DNA of 64,000 nucleotides from Roseomonas fluvialis (GCF_022846615.1 NZ_AP025637.1:3807001-3871000), one strand, 5' to 3'; shown: positions 33,219 through 43,855, numbered from the stretch's first letter. Numbers and translations are program-made. The notes: a model not told the origin generated them from the sequence alone.

Positions 33219-36005
33219 ATGCCCTCCGCCCCGCGACTCGTGCTGCCGGACGTGCCGAGCCTCGTCGCGGGCTTCGGCCATGCGGTGTTGCTGACCACCG
33301 AAGGCGAACTCGAGACCCTCCCCGCCAGCGCCATCGCTGCACGCATCGCAGACACCGCGCCGATGCTGGTGCATGCCCCTGCCACCGCGCGCCGCCTCGG
33401 CCTGCCGCATATCGAGGCCGCCCACGACCTGCTGGAACTCTTTGCATTCTGTCGCCCCGCCGAGCCTTGCGCGCCCACCCCGCGCGGCATCGCCTTGGCG
33501 CTCGACCTCCCGCAGCCCGCCAGCGACGACGCCGCGGCCGCCCTGCTGCCGGACATCGCCACCCACCTGCTGCGCCACCTGGCCGACACGCGCGAACACC
33601 CGCGCAACCGCGACGCGGCCGGGCTCGCCGCGCGCATGGGGGAAGCCGGCTGGGCCTGGGCGCCGTCCGTCCTGGCAGCCCTGGGCGAGCCCAAGGCGAA
33701 ACCCGACGCGCGCGCCTACAAGGTCTGGCGCCGGCTGCCGGAATGGGAGGAGGCGGCACCCCCCACCCCGCCGCTCTCCTTCACCGTGGAGCCGGCCGAG
33801 GCGCGCCGGCGCCTGGCGGACATTCTTGGCCCCGGCGCCGAACAGCGCCCGCAGCAGGCCGACTACGCCTCGGCGGCCGCCGGTGCCTTCGCCCCGCGCG
33901 AGTATCCCGGCGCACCCGCGGTCGTGCTGGCGGAGGCCGGCACCGGCACCGGCAAGACGCTGGGCTACGTCGCGCCGGCCAGCCTCTGGGCCGAACGCAA
34001 CGGCGCGCCGGTCTGGATCAGCACCTTCACTCGCAACCTGCAGCGCCAGATCGACCAGGAGACCGCGCGCCTGTTTCCCGACCCGGAGGAACGCCGCCGC
34101 CGCGTCGTGCTGCGCAAGGGGCGGGAGAACTACCTGTGTCTGCTGAACCTCGATGACCTGACGGCGGGCGGCGCGCCGCCCTACCTCGCCATCGCGCTCG
34201 GCCTGGTGGCGCGCTGGGCGCTGGCGTCACGCGACGGGGATCTGCTCGGCGGCGACTTTCCCGGCTGGATCGGCGAGTTGTTCGGACCCGGCGCGGTGCT
34301 GCCACTCGCCGACCGCCGCGGCGAATGCATCCATTCCGCCTGCCCGCACTACAAGATGTGCTTCGTCGAACACTCCATCCGCCGCGCCCGCACCGCGCAG
34401 ATCGTCGTCGCCAACCATGCGCTGGTGATGGTGCAGGCCGCCCTCGGCGGCGGCGAGGACGGCCCGCCGCTGCGCCTCGTGTTCGACGAGGGCCACCACC
34501 TGTTCGACGCGGCCGATTCCGCCTTCTCCGCCGACCTGACCGGCGCCGAGATGGCCGAGGTCCGTCGCTGGCTGCTCGGCGCCGAGGGCGGTCGATCCCG
34601 CGCCCGCGGCCTGCGCCGGCGGCTCGAGGAACTGATCGGTGAGCGCGCCGACCTGCACGCCCCCCTCGACGCCGCGCTGCACGCCGCGCGCGCGCTGCCG
34701 GTGCAGGGCTGGCCCGCGCGCCTGGCCGGCGACGCCCGCGCCACACCCGACGACACCCCCAACGCCGCCGAGGCCTTCCTGCGTGCCGCACGCGACCAGG
34801 TGCTCGCCCGCACGCAGGAGACCCGCGACGCCGGCCTGTACGATTCCGAATGCGACCTGCACCCGGTCACCAGCGCCCTGCCCTCTGCCGCGGAGGCGCT
34901 GGACCGCGCGCTGCGGCGCATCGAGGAACCACTCGCCAGCCTGCGTGACCGGCTGGCCGCGCGCCTCGAGGACGAGGCGGAAGACCTGGAGATTGGCGAC
35001 CGCATCCGCATCGAAGCCGCCTGCCGCGCCATCGACCGCCGCGCCTTGATGCCCATCCGCGCCTGGGGCGCGATGCTCGCCACCGTGCAGGCCGACGCGC
35101 CGCAGCCCGGCGCGCGGCCCGTCCATGTCGATTGGCTGAGCCTCGAACGCCGCGGCGGGCAGGACAGCGATGCGGGGATGCACCGCCACTACCTCGACCC
35201 CACGCAGCCCTTCGCCATGGCGGTGGCGGCACCGGCGCACGGCGTGCTGATCACCTCCGCCACCCTGCGCGACGAAGCCGAGGCCGACGACGACGACCCC
35301 GAGGCCACCTGGCGCGAGGCGGAGGCGCGCACCGGCGCATCCCACCTGCCGCTGCCGGCGATCCGCGCCGCCGTGCCATCCCCCTTCGACTACGCCGCGC
35401 GTACCCGCTGCCTGGTGGTGACGGATGTCGCGAAGGAGAATGCCGGCCAGGTCGCGAGCGCCTTCCAGGCGCTGTTCCTGGCCGCAGGCGGCGGTGGGCT
35501 CGGGTTGTTCACCGCCATCCGCCGGCTGCGGGACGTGCATACGCGCATCGCCGGGCCGCTCGAACAGGCCGGCATCCCGCTCTATGCGCAGCACATCGAC
35601 GCGATGGACAACGCCACCCTGGTCGACGTTTTCCGCGCCGAGGAAAACGCCTGCCTGCTCGGCACCGATGCGATGCGCGACGGGGTGGACGTGCCCGGCC
35701 GCGCGCTGCGCCTGCTGGTGTTTGACCGCGTGCCCTGGCCGCGCCCGACCATCCTGCACCGCGAACGGCGCACGCACCTGTCGGGCGGGCGGCCCAAGGA
35801 GTACGACGACCGCATCGCGCGGCACCGGCTGCGCCAGGCCTTCGGGCGGCTGATCCGCCGCGCCGACGACAAGGGCGTGTTCGTGCTGCTGGACCGTTCG
35901 GCCCCGTCGCGGCTGCTGCAGGGGCTGCCCTCGGGTGTCCTGATCCGGCGCCTGGGCCTCGCGCAGGCAGTGGCCGAGACGCGCGACTTTCTCGCCGAGC
36001 CGTGA
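33219..36005 (+). CDS. DinG/Rad3-like ATP-dependent DNA helicase
   Basis: A 928-residue XPD/DinG-type superfamily 2 helicase. The N-terminal 200 residues are alpha-helical and unlike DinG; the motor has Walker A EAGTGTGKT (about 238-246), motif Ia WISTFTRNLQRQ, four cysteines typical of an Fe-S cluster (Cys307, Cys370, Cys375, Cys381), motif II VFDEGHH (Asp423) and motif VI QAFGRLIRRADD. Such helicases unwind forked or R-loop DNA and often belong to the SOS or repair set. I see no LexA box at this gene. The ATG at 33219 sets a standard N-terminus. Confidence 0.92.
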   Translation: MPSAPRLVLPDVPSLVAGFGHAVLLTTEGELETLPASAIAARIADTAPMLVHAPATARRLGLPHIEAAHDLLELFAFCRPAEPCAPTPRGIALALDLPQPASDDAAAALLPDIATHLLRHLADTREHPRNRDAAGLAARMGEAGWAWAPSVLAALGEPKAKPDARAYKVWRRLPEWEEAAPPTPPLSFTVEPAEARRRLADILGPGAEQRPQQADYASAAAGAFAPREYPGAPAVVLAEAGTGTGKTLGYVAPASLWAERNGAPVWISTFTRNLQRQIDQETARLFPDPEERRRRVVLRKGRENYLCLLNLDDLTAGGAPPYLAIALGLVARWALASRDGDLLGGDFPGWIGELFGPGAVLPLADRRGECIHSACPHYKMCFVEHSIRRARTAQIVVANHALVMVQAALGGGEDGPPLRLVFDEGHHLFDAADSAFSADLTGAEMAEVRRWLLGAEGGRSRARGLRRRLEELIGERADLHAPLDAALHAARALPVQGWPARLAGDARATPDDTPNAAEAFLRAARDQVLARTQETRDAGLYDSECDLHPVTSALPSAAEALDRALRRIEEPLASLRDRLAARLEDEAEDLEIGDRIRIEAACRAIDRRALMPIRAWGAMLATVQADAPQPGARPVHVDWLSLERRGGQDSDAGMHRHYLDPTQPFAMAVAAPAHGVLITSATLRDEAEADDDDPEATWREAEARTGASHLPLPAIRAAVPSPFDYAARTRCLVVTDVAKENAGQVASAFQALFLAAGGGGLGLFTAIRRLRDVHTRIAGPLEQAGIPLYAQHIDAMDNATLVDVFRAEENACLLGTDAMRDGVDVPGRALRLLVFDRVPWPRPTILHRERRTHLSGGRPKEYDDRIARHRLRQAFGRLIRRADDKGVFVLLDRSAPSRLLQGLPSGVLIRRLGLAQAVAETRDFLAEP

Positions 36006-36077
36006 CCGCGCGCCCCTTCCGCGACAGCGCGCGCGGGAGCATGCTGTGCTCCGCTTTCTGGCAGGAGGAGACGATCC

Positions 36078-36590
36078 ATGCCCATGACCCTGGATGACTT
36101 CGTGACCCGCGCGCGCGCCGCGCTGAGGGACAACCCCGGCATCGACGGCCGCATCCTGGTCTGCGACCTGGTGGGCGAGGCGCTGAAGGACCCTGACTTC
36201 GTCGCCAAGCACATCAACGACGCCACGCCCGAGCGGCAGGTCCTGTACGAGGACCCCGAGCTCGGCTTCACCGTGCTCGCGCATGCCTATCGCGACGCCA
36301 AGACCTCCCCGCCGCACGACCACGGTCCGTCCTGGGCGATCTATGGCCAGGCCGCCGGCGAGACGGTGATGACCGACTGGGAATGCCTCGCGCGCCCGAC
36401 CGAGACCACGCCCGGCCGCGCGCGGCGCATCAAGGACTACGCGATGAAGCCCGGCGATGCCTACCTGTACGAACCCGGCATCCTGCATTCCCCGCGCCGC
36501 GACGGCCCGACCCGCCTGCTGCGGATCGAGGGCATCAACATGGATCGCGTGAAGCGCCTGCCCTACCAGCCGGTCGACGCCGCAGCCTGA
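36078..36590 (+). CDS. Cysteine-dioxygenase-like cupin
   Basis: A 170-residue cupin with the iron-site pattern PPHDHGPSWAIYGQ (two His) and a later His in YEPGILHSPRR, plus Glu in the first motif region, as in cysteine dioxygenase-type and related thiol dioxygenases. The DNA before it has an AGGAGG site 8 bp from the ATG. The preceding gene is the helicase, the following genes run in the opposite direction. The thiol substrate cannot be named; some homologues are annotated only as metal-binding cupins. Confidence 0.85.
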   Translation: MPMTLDDFVTRARAALRDNPGIDGRILVCDLVGEALKDPDFVAKHINDATPERQVLYEDPELGFTVLAHAYRDAKTSPPHDHGPSWAIYGQAAGETVMTDWECLARPTETTPGRARRIKDYAMKPGDAYLYEPGILHSPRRDGPTRLLRIEGINMDRVKRLPYQPVDAAA

Positions 36591-36629
36591 AGCGCGGCCG
36601 GCGTCGGAGTGCGATGCCCGGCGCCGGCG

Positions 36630-37373
36630 TCAGCTCCGCGGGCGCGTCGCCGCGACGTGCGCGCGGTAGGCCAGGATGCGGTCCTTCAGCCCCGGCCGCG
36701 CGACAGACCGCGCCAGCGCAGCCAGGTCGCCGGCATCGTCGGCGCGCCGGGTGCGCCCGAACAGTGCGCCGACCGTCGGCGTATCGAGCCGTGTCGCGGC
36801 ATCCCGTGCCGAGTCGATTGCAGGCGCCACGCCGTCGGGCTCCACCACCCGCGTCGCCAGGCCCATCGTAAGGGCCGCCTTGGCCTCAATGGTCGTGCCG
36901 GCCAGCAGAAGGCGCCGCGCGGCGCCGTCGCCCACAAGCCCCGCGAGCCGCCCTGTTCCCAGCACCAGGCCAAAGGCCGGGCCGGGAAAGGCGAAGGTGG
37001 TGCCTGCCAGCGCGACGCGATGGTCACAGACCGCGAACAGGTCCGCGCCCGCACCGAACACGCGCCCGCCGGCGACAGCCAGCGTGCTGACCGGCAGCGC
37101 ATGGATGCGTTGCAGCAGGATCTCGATGCGGATCGCCCGCAGCGCGAGTTCGCCGTCATCCAGCGCATCGAGGTCCGACAGATCGAAGCCGGTGCAGAAA
37201 TGCCGCCCTTCGCCGCACAGCACGACCAGCCGCGCGCCGGCCGCCTGTGCACCATCCAACGCCGTGTCGATGGCCGCGACCATCTCCGGCCCCAGCGCAT
37301 TGCCGCGATCGGGCCGCGCCAGGCGGATGGTATGGACCGCGCCGTGGGCCTCGACCGCGACAGGCGCGCTCAC
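36630..37373 (-). CDS. Enoyl-CoA hydratase/isomerase family protein
   Basis: A 247-residue crotonase-fold protein: LARPDRGNALGPEMVAAID, the oxyanion loop LCGEGRHFCTGFDLSDL and VAGGRVFGAGADLFAVCDHRVAL. The canonical catalytic Glu pair (Glu144/Glu164 in rat hydratase) is not obviously conserved: LVLGTGRLAGLVGDG replaces the usual motif, so hydratase activity is uncertain. Its GTG start overlaps the amidohydrolase stop (GTGA), so it is the third gene of a catabolic operon. The real substrate may be a non-fatty acyl-CoA. Confidence 0.87.
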   Translation of the reverse strand: MSAPVAVEAHGAVHTIRLARPDRGNALGPEMVAAIDTALDGAQAAGARLVVLCGEGRHFCTGFDLSDLDALDDGELALRAIRIEILLQRIHALPVSTLAVAGGRVFGAGADLFAVCDHRVALAGTTFAFPGPAFGLVLGTGRLAGLVGDGAARRLLLAGTTIEAKAALTMGLATRVVEPDGVAPAIDSARDAATRLDTPTVGALFGRTRRADDAGDLAALARSVARPGLKDRILAYRAHVAATRPRS

Positions 37374-38551
37374 GCCAGCAGCACCCCGTCCCGCGCGACG
37401 ATTCGCCCACCGGAGACCACCATGCGCCGCGGCGGGCGCACCACGACGGCTTCGGCCAGGCTGCGGGCCTCCACCAGCACCAGGTCGGCGCGCGCGCCGG
37501 GATGCAGGCCGTAGTCGGCAAAGCCGCAGCCCTTCGCCCCTGCCGCGCTCACGCAGTCGAAGGCCAGCGCGATCTCGTCATCGCGGCGGAAGTTGTTGCG
37601 CAGGCCAATGAGCATCGCGCGTTCGAGCATGTCGGGCGAGCCATAGGGCGTCCAGGTGTCGCGGATGCCGTCATTGCCGCCGAAGATCGTCACGCCCGCC
37701 GCGCGGCAGGGCGCCACCAGTGGTACCGGGCGCGAGGCCGGCGCGGTGGTGGCGATGGCGACGCCCAGTTCCGCCATTTGCGCGAGCAATACGTCGCGCT
37801 CCCGCTCCGTCACGTCGCCCAGGCAGAAGGCGTGGCTGACCACCACCTGGCCCTGCATGGACAGCGCGCGCGTGCGCTCCAGGATCAGTTCCAGCGAGAA
37901 AGCGCCCATCGAGCCCTGTTCGTGCAGGTGCACATCGACCGGCTTGTGGTGCTTCTCGGCCAGGCCGAAGACGATGTTCAGGTGCCGCACCGGATCGCGT
38001 TCGATCGCGCAGGGATCGAGCCCGCCCACGATGTCCGCACCCATGGCCAGCGCCGCATCGAGCAGGCTTTCGGTCCCCTGCCGCCCGAGGATGCCCGATT
38101 GCGGGAAGGCAACCACCTGGATGTCCTGCAGCCCACGCATCGCCTCGCGCGTGGCCAACACGTGCTCGACATGCTTCGTGCCGCCGGAGGTATCCACATC
38201 CACGTGGCTGCGGATGCGCGTGGTGCCCTGCGCGAGGAAGGCGCGCGCCATCGCGAGCGACGCCGCGCCGGCGTCATGCCTGGTGCGCGCGCGCCATTCG
38301 CGCTCGGTGTCGATCTTGTCGATGATGCGCGGGCCGACCTCGTTCACGAGCCAGTCGGGCTCGTGGAAGACGGTCTTGTCGAGATGCGTGTGGCCTTCGA
38401 CGAAGCCGGGCAGCAGCAGCATCCCATGGCCGTCCTCGACCGCTGCGCCGGTGGCGTCCGTGCCGGGCGGGGCGATGCACCCGCCGCGCACGAGCACGTC
38501 GGAGGCCGGCCCGCCCATCGGGCGGACATTGCGCAGCAGCAGGTCGGTCAT
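37370..38551 (-). CDS. Cytosine-deaminase-like amidohydrolase
   Basis: A 393-residue metal-dependent hydrolase of the amidohydrolase superfamily. Metal ligands: His-x-His in FVEGHTHLDKTVF, His in DVHLHEQGSM, His in VVSHAFCLGD and the catalytic Asp in FGGNDGIRDTW. The FxxGHTHLDKT pattern is that of cytosine deaminase/N-isopropylammelide hydrolase-like enzymes, which deaminate heterocycles or hydrolyse cyclic ureas. Its start overlaps the PLP-lyase stop (ATGA). Operon context (PLP lyase and hydratase) suggests degradation of a cyclic amine or hydantoin-like compound, but this is inference. Confidence 0.9.
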   Translation of the reverse strand: MTDLLLRNVRPMGGPASDVLVRGGCIAPPGTDATGAAVEDGHGMLLLPGFVEGHTHLDKTVFHEPDWLVNEVGPRIIDKIDTEREWRARTRHDAGAASLAMARAFLAQGTTRIRSHVDVDTSGGTKHVEHVLATREAMRGLQDIQVVAFPQSGILGRQGTESLLDAALAMGADIVGGLDPCAIERDPVRHLNIVFGLAEKHHKPVDVHLHEQGSMGAFSLELILERTRALSMQGQVVVSHAFCLGDVTERERDVLLAQMAELGVAIATTAPASRPVPLVAPCRAAGVTIFGGNDGIRDTWTPYGSPDMLERAMLIGLRNNFRRDDEIALAFDCVSAAGAKGCGFADYGLHPGARADLVLVEARSLAEAVVVRPPRRMVVSGGRIVARDGVLLA

Positions 38552-39507
38552 GCAGCCCCCAGCACCCAGTCGCGGAACAGGTCGATGTCGATGTTACCGC
38601 CGCACAGGATGGTCGCGACGCGCTTTCCCTGCCAGCGCTCGCGTTCCTGCAGCAGCGCGGCGAGCGGCGCGGCCCCCGCGCCTTCCGCCAGGTTGTGCGT
38701 GTCGGTCCAATAGGCGCGGATCGCGGCCGCGACCTCGTCGTCGGTCACGGTCACGATGCGTGCGGCGCCGCGGCGGATGATCTCGAAGGCCGCCGGGTCG
38801 GGCACGCGCGTCGCCATGCCGTCGGCGCGGGTGTTGGCACTGTTCAGTTCGACGATGTGCCCCGCTTCCAGGGATCGCTGGTAGCTCGGCGCCTCGGTGC
38901 TCTGCACGCCGATGATCTGCGTGGAGAGCCCGAGCAGGTCACGCGCCAGGATGCAGCCGCAGATGCCCGACCCGAGCCCGATCGGCACGAACAGCGCATC
39001 GAGCGACGGGGCCGCGCGAAACAGTTCCAGAGCATAGGTCGCCACACCCACCACGAGGTCCGGCGCGAAGCTGGGCGCGAATTCCAGCCCTTCGGCATCG
39101 GCCAGGCGCCGCGCCTCGATGCGCGCCTCGTCGAAGTCGCGGCCATGTTCGATCAGGCGCGCGCCCAGGGCACGCATCGCCGCGTTCTTCTCGATGCTGT
39201 TGCCGTGCGGGACCAGGATTGTCACGGGCACGCCGTGGCGCCGCCCTGCATAGGCCAGCGACTGCCCGTGATTGCCGCGGGTGGCGCTGACCACGCCGCG
39301 CACGCCGCGCCGTTCGCGCGCCAGGCGGTCCATATAGACCAGCCCGCCCCGCACCTTGAAAGCGCCGGTTGGGGTGTGGTTCTCATGCTTGACCCAGACC
39401 TCGGCGCCGGTGCGCGCGGCCAGCATCGGCCAGGGGATGGCGGGGGTGGGGCGGAAGGTGCCATGCACCAGTTCAGCGGCGGCTTCGAGGTCGGTCAGCG
39501 TGAACAT
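38548..39507 (-). CDS. Threonine-dehydratase-like PLP enzyme
   Basis: A 319-residue fold-type II PLP enzyme. The PLP lysine is in HTPTGAFKVRGGLVYM; SATRGNHGQSLAYAGRR is the substrate loop and FVPIGLGSGICGC the phosphate loop; the family Ser/Cys near the end is in ATILCGGNIDID. It lacks an ACT regulatory domain, as in biodegradative threonine/serine dehydratases and hydroxyectoine-utilisation EutB. It is the first gene of the operon with the amidohydrolase and the crotonase-fold gene. Which amino acid it dehydrates is not clear. Confidence 0.9.
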   Translation of the reverse strand: MFTLTDLEAAAELVHGTFRPTPAIPWPMLAARTGAEVWVKHENHTPTGAFKVRGGLVYMDRLARERRGVRGVVSATRGNHGQSLAYAGRRHGVPVTILVPHGNSIEKNAAMRALGARLIEHGRDFDEARIEARRLADAEGLEFAPSFAPDLVVGVATYALELFRAAPSLDALFVPIGLGSGICGCILARDLLGLSTQIIGVQSTEAPSYQRSLEAGHIVELNSANTRADGMATRVPDPAAFEIIRRGAARIVTVTDDEVAAAIRAYWTDTHNLAEGAGAAPLAALLQERERWQGKRVATILCGGNIDIDLFRDWVLGAA

Positions 39508-39750
39508 GGCATGGCGATCGTGGGTTCCGTGGCGCCGTGGCGCGGTTGTTCACGCGGCGAGCAGCCGCACACCGGCCTGGTTCGAACTGCGGCCGCGCTC
39601 CCGCTGCCGCCCCGTCCGCCGGCGCCGCGCTGCGGGCCCAGGCATATTCGTCGGCGGGCATCGCCGAGACCGAAGCACTGCGATCGGCCCGCTGCCGGCG
39701 ATCACGCCGGCGGTGGATCGGCGCCGCAGGTCACGCCCACGGCGCGCGCG

Positions 39751-39954
39751 TCAGACGATCTTGAGGTTGGTCGCCGCCGCCTTGCCGCGTTCGGTCACCA
39801 CCTCGTAGCTGACCTTCTGGTTTTCGTTCAGCCCCGTGAGGCCCGCCTTCTGCACGGCGGTCACATGGACGAAGACATCCTTGCCGCCGTCCTGCGGCAC
39901 GATGAAGCCGAAGCCCTTCGTTGCGTTGAACCACTTCACGGTGCCGATCGGCAT
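39751..39954 (-). CDS. CspA-family cold shock protein
   Basis: A 67-residue single-domain cold shock protein. It has both nucleic-acid binding motifs, KGFGFI (RNP1) and VFVHVTAV (RNP2), within [18 protein letters not shown]. It binds single-stranded RNA and DNA and helps translation and transcription under cold or stationary stress. The start has a strong GGAGGAGG site. It lies alone between unrelated genes. Confidence 0.96.
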   Translation of the reverse strand: MPIGTVKWFNATKGFGFIVPQDGGKDVFVHVTAVQKAGLTGLNENQKVSYEVVTERGKAAATNLKIV

Positions 39955-40137
39955 GCGCGCCTCCTCCGGTTCGCCACGGGCGATGGGCTGCCCGCGCCAG
40001 CAACCCGACCGATCCCGGTTCGGATTGGAGGCGACCGGGGATCCGGAGGCACGCCAAGCCCGAGGCCGGTTTCGCCCAGGTCCGGAATTGGACACAGATC
40101 GCGCCCGCAGCGTCAACCGCGGGCGCGGCCGGCGGGA

Positions 40138-41118
40138 TCACTCCACGCGGATGCCGAGTTCGGGGATCGTCCGCGCCCAGAAGGCGTGTTCCTCGCGCAC
40201 CTGCGTCACGAAGGCGGTGGGGCTGACGGCGGTGGTGAGCGGTTCCAGCCCATCGCGGCCGAGCTTTTCGTGGAAGGCTGGCATCGCGGCGATCTCGCCG
40301 ACCGCGGCGCGCAGCATCGCTACCGGCCCCTCCGGCGTGCCCGGCGGATAGAAGGCGCCGTGCCAGCCGGTCACGGCATAGCCCGGCAGCCCCTGCTCCG
40401 CGACGGTGGGCACGTCGGGGAAGGCCGGCGAACGCGTGGCTCCGGTCACCGCGAAGGCGCGCAGCTGCCCTTCGCGCACCAGCGGGATGGCCGGCGGCGG
40501 GGACGAAATGTTGAAGTTCACCGTGCCATTCACCGCATCCATCAGCGCGGGGCCGGTACCGCGATAGGCCACGTCGCCCATCTCGATGCCGGCCATGCGC
40601 GCGAGCAGCTTGCCGGCCAGGTGGTTGTTCCCGCCATTGCCGGAATGGCTGAAGGTAACCTCGCCCGGGCGCTGCTTCGCGATCGCGATCAGCTCCGCCA
40701 GGTTGGTCACCGGGAAGCGCGGGTTGGCCACCAGGATGTACTGGTAATTCGCCAGGATGCCCGCCGGGATCAGCACGCGCGCGGGGTCCTCGCGCTCGGG
40801 CGTGCGATAGACATGCGGGTTGATGACGATGTTGGACGACACCGCATAGAGGAAGGTGAAGCCGTCCGCGCGCGCGCGCACCGCCTGCAGCGTGCCGATC
40901 GACCCGCCGGCCCCGCCGCGGTTCTCGACGACCACGGGCTGGCCGACCTTCTGCGACAGGATCTGCGCGAATTCCCGTCCGACGATGTCGGTGCCCCCGC
41001 CCGCGGCGTAGGGCACGATCATCGTCATGGGCCGGTTCGGCCGCCAGGCGGCGCCCTGCGCGAGGGCGAGGGTCGGGGCGAACAGGGTGGGGGTCAGCAG
41101 CAGGCTGCGGCGCTTCAT
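40138..41118 (-). CDS. Bug/TctC-family solute-binding protein
   Basis: A 326-residue exported binding protein, the third in the window. The signal is MKRRSLLLTPTLFAPTLALAQ; mature motifs are RPMTMIVPYAAGGGTDIVGR, VVVENRGGAGGSIGTLQAVRARADGFT, DVAYRGTGPALMDAVNG and FPDVPTVAEQGLPGYAVTGWHG. The start at 41118 is set by the signal; the longer frame upstream runs through the intergenic repeats. No transporter membrane genes are near. Confidence 0.95.
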   Translation of the reverse strand: MKRRSLLLTPTLFAPTLALAQGAAWRPNRPMTMIVPYAAGGGTDIVGREFAQILSQKVGQPVVVENRGGAGGSIGTLQAVRARADGFTFLYAVSSNIVINPHVYRTPEREDPARVLIPAGILANYQYILVANPRFPVTNLAELIAIAKQRPGEVTFSHSGNGGNNHLAGKLLARMAGIEMGDVAYRGTGPALMDAVNGTVNFNISSPPPAIPLVREGQLRAFAVTGATRSPAFPDVPTVAEQGLPGYAVTGWHGAFYPPGTPEGPVAMLRAAVGEIAAMPAFHEKLGRDGLEPLTTAVSPTAFVTQVREEHAFWARTIPELGIRVE

Positions 41119-41257
41119 TGGACGGTTCCCGGTGGGCTTTGGATGGCGGTGCTTAGCATCCCGGGACGTGGTGCCAAAGCGCGATGAGGCGCGTGCGAGC
41201 GGAGGCGGGCGACATGGACCGCTGCTTGCGGCGGGCCGGACGCATGGGTCACCGATA

Positions 41258-41386
41258 GCGGATCGTGGACCTGCCACGCTGTGGGACCGCACAGCGCGAC
41301 GGCGCCCAACCCGCCCAACGCACTCCGGCGCACCAGCGCAGGGCGCGCAAGCCAAGCCGCCGCAGGCGGCGCCCGGCGTCTGAGGG
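41258..41386 (+). repeat. Dispersed ~130 bp repeat, copy B
   Basis: 129 bp with the shared start GCGGATCGTGG, middle AGCGCGACGGCGCCCA and end CTGAGGG; its second half (GCGCGCAAGCCAAGCCGCC onward) follows copy A closely. It is part of the 475-bp gap between the Bug gene and groEL. I see no gene in this gap; it holds copies B and C and the groEL terminator. Confidence 0.7.
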
Positions 41387-41397
41387 AAGACGAAAAA

Positions 41398-41529
41398 GCG
41401 GATCGTGGCCTTGCCATGTTCCGGCGGCGCGAATGCGCGACCGCGCCCAGACCAACCGACGGCCCAAGTGGAACCGTGCATGCCGCGAAGGCAAGGGGCG
41501 CGGATGCGGCCCGCCCGCCGATTGATGGC
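41398..41529 (+). repeat. Dispersed ~130 bp repeat, copy C
   Basis: Starts GCGGATCGTGGCCTTGCC like copy A and keeps the GCGCGACCGCGCCCAGACCA block; the second half is more diverged. It follows copy B after 11 bp in the same orientation, so B and C form a tandem pair. Confidence 0.65.
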
Positions 41530-41535
41530 CCAAAA

Positions 41536-41566
41536 TGAAAAAGGGCGGCCCAGCAGGACCGCCCTT
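41536..41566 (-). terminator. Intrinsic terminator of the groES-groEL operon
   Basis: On the minus strand AAGGGCGGTCC pairs with GGGCCGCCCTT (one G-T pair) around a TGCT loop and is followed by TTTTT. It starts 28 bp past the groEL stop. Confidence 0.85.
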
Positions 41567-41593
41567 CCCCATCCGTACAGGCAGAGCCCGGAC

Positions 41594-43246
<1,653 letters not shown>

Positions 43247-43288
43247 CTACCTTTTCGAATTGGTTGTCGGTGGTCGCGAAGCGGCGCC

Positions 43289-43603
43289 TCAGGCGGCCTT
43301 CTTCGCGGCGGACACGCCCTCGAGGATGCCCATGATGTCGCTCTCCTTCATGATCAGGAGTTCTTCGCCATCGAGCTTCACCTCGGTGCCGGACCACTTG
43401 CCGAACAGGATGCGGTCGCCGGCCTTCACGTCGAGCGGACGAACTTCGCCCTTCTCGTTGATGGTGCCCGCGCCGACGGAGACGACTTCGCCTTCCTGCG
43501 GCTTTTCCTTGGCGGTGTCGGGGATGATGATGCCGCCGCGGGTCTTTTCTTCCGCTTCGATGCGGCGAACGAGAACGCGGTCGTGTAGGGGACGGAAGTT
43601 CAT
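43289..43603 (-). CDS. groS: 10 kDa co-chaperonin GroES
   Basis: A 104-residue GroES lid: [38 protein letters not shown] holds the mobile loop, and [34 protein letters not shown] is the roof domain. The start at 43603 fits the family; the longer frame is open by chance. First gene of the operon, expressed from the promoter with two CIRCE elements. Confidence 0.98.
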   Translation of the reverse strand: MNFRPLHDRVLVRRIEAEEKTRGGIIIPDTAKEKPQEGEVVSVGAGTINEKGEVRPLDVKAGDRILFGKWSGTEVKLDGEELLIMKESDIMGILEGVSAAKKAA

Positions 43604-43683
43604 GTGTGTCCTCTCCTGAGCCTCGGGTTGCATGACGGCTCGCCCTGGGAAGCCTTGGCCGGTCGCCGGAAGCGCCCCGGCCG

Positions 43684-43710
43684 TTAGCACTCCCCCCAGA
43701 GGAGTGCCAG
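43684..43710. promoter_or_regulatory. CIRCE element 1 (imperfect)
   Basis: TTAGCACTC, nine bases, then GAGTGCCAG: the HrcA operator with the right arm changed at the last positions. It lies 81 bp upstream of the groES start, within the likely 5' leader. Confidence 0.85.
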
Positions 43711-43747
43711 CGGCTTAGGCCGCCCCGGCGCCGCCGTCAAGCGTTTG

Positions 43748-43774
43748 TCAGCACTCACCGAGCGCGAGTGCTAA
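43748..43774. promoter_or_regulatory. CIRCE element 2 (near-perfect)
   Basis: TCAGCACTC, nine bases, then GAGTGCTAA; only one position departs from the HrcA consensus. It starts directly downstream of the candidate -10 of the groES promoter, the usual place for HrcA repression. Confidence 0.9.
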
Positions 43775-43776
43775 TG

Positions 43777-43805
43777 ACTTGAATTCGCACGATTTTTCTT
43801 GTCAA
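43777..43805 (-). promoter_or_regulatory. Candidate sigma-70-type promoter of groES-groEL
   Basis: On the minus strand a perfect TTGACA (43805-43800), 17-bp spacer and the weak -10 TCAAGT (43782-43777). The adjacent CIRCE supports this as the main promoter. No clear RpoH sequence was found. Confidence 0.55.
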
Positions 43806-43855
43806 TCCCGGCCACGCTCATGTCATCCTCATGACGGAAGCGCGCCCATACCAGA

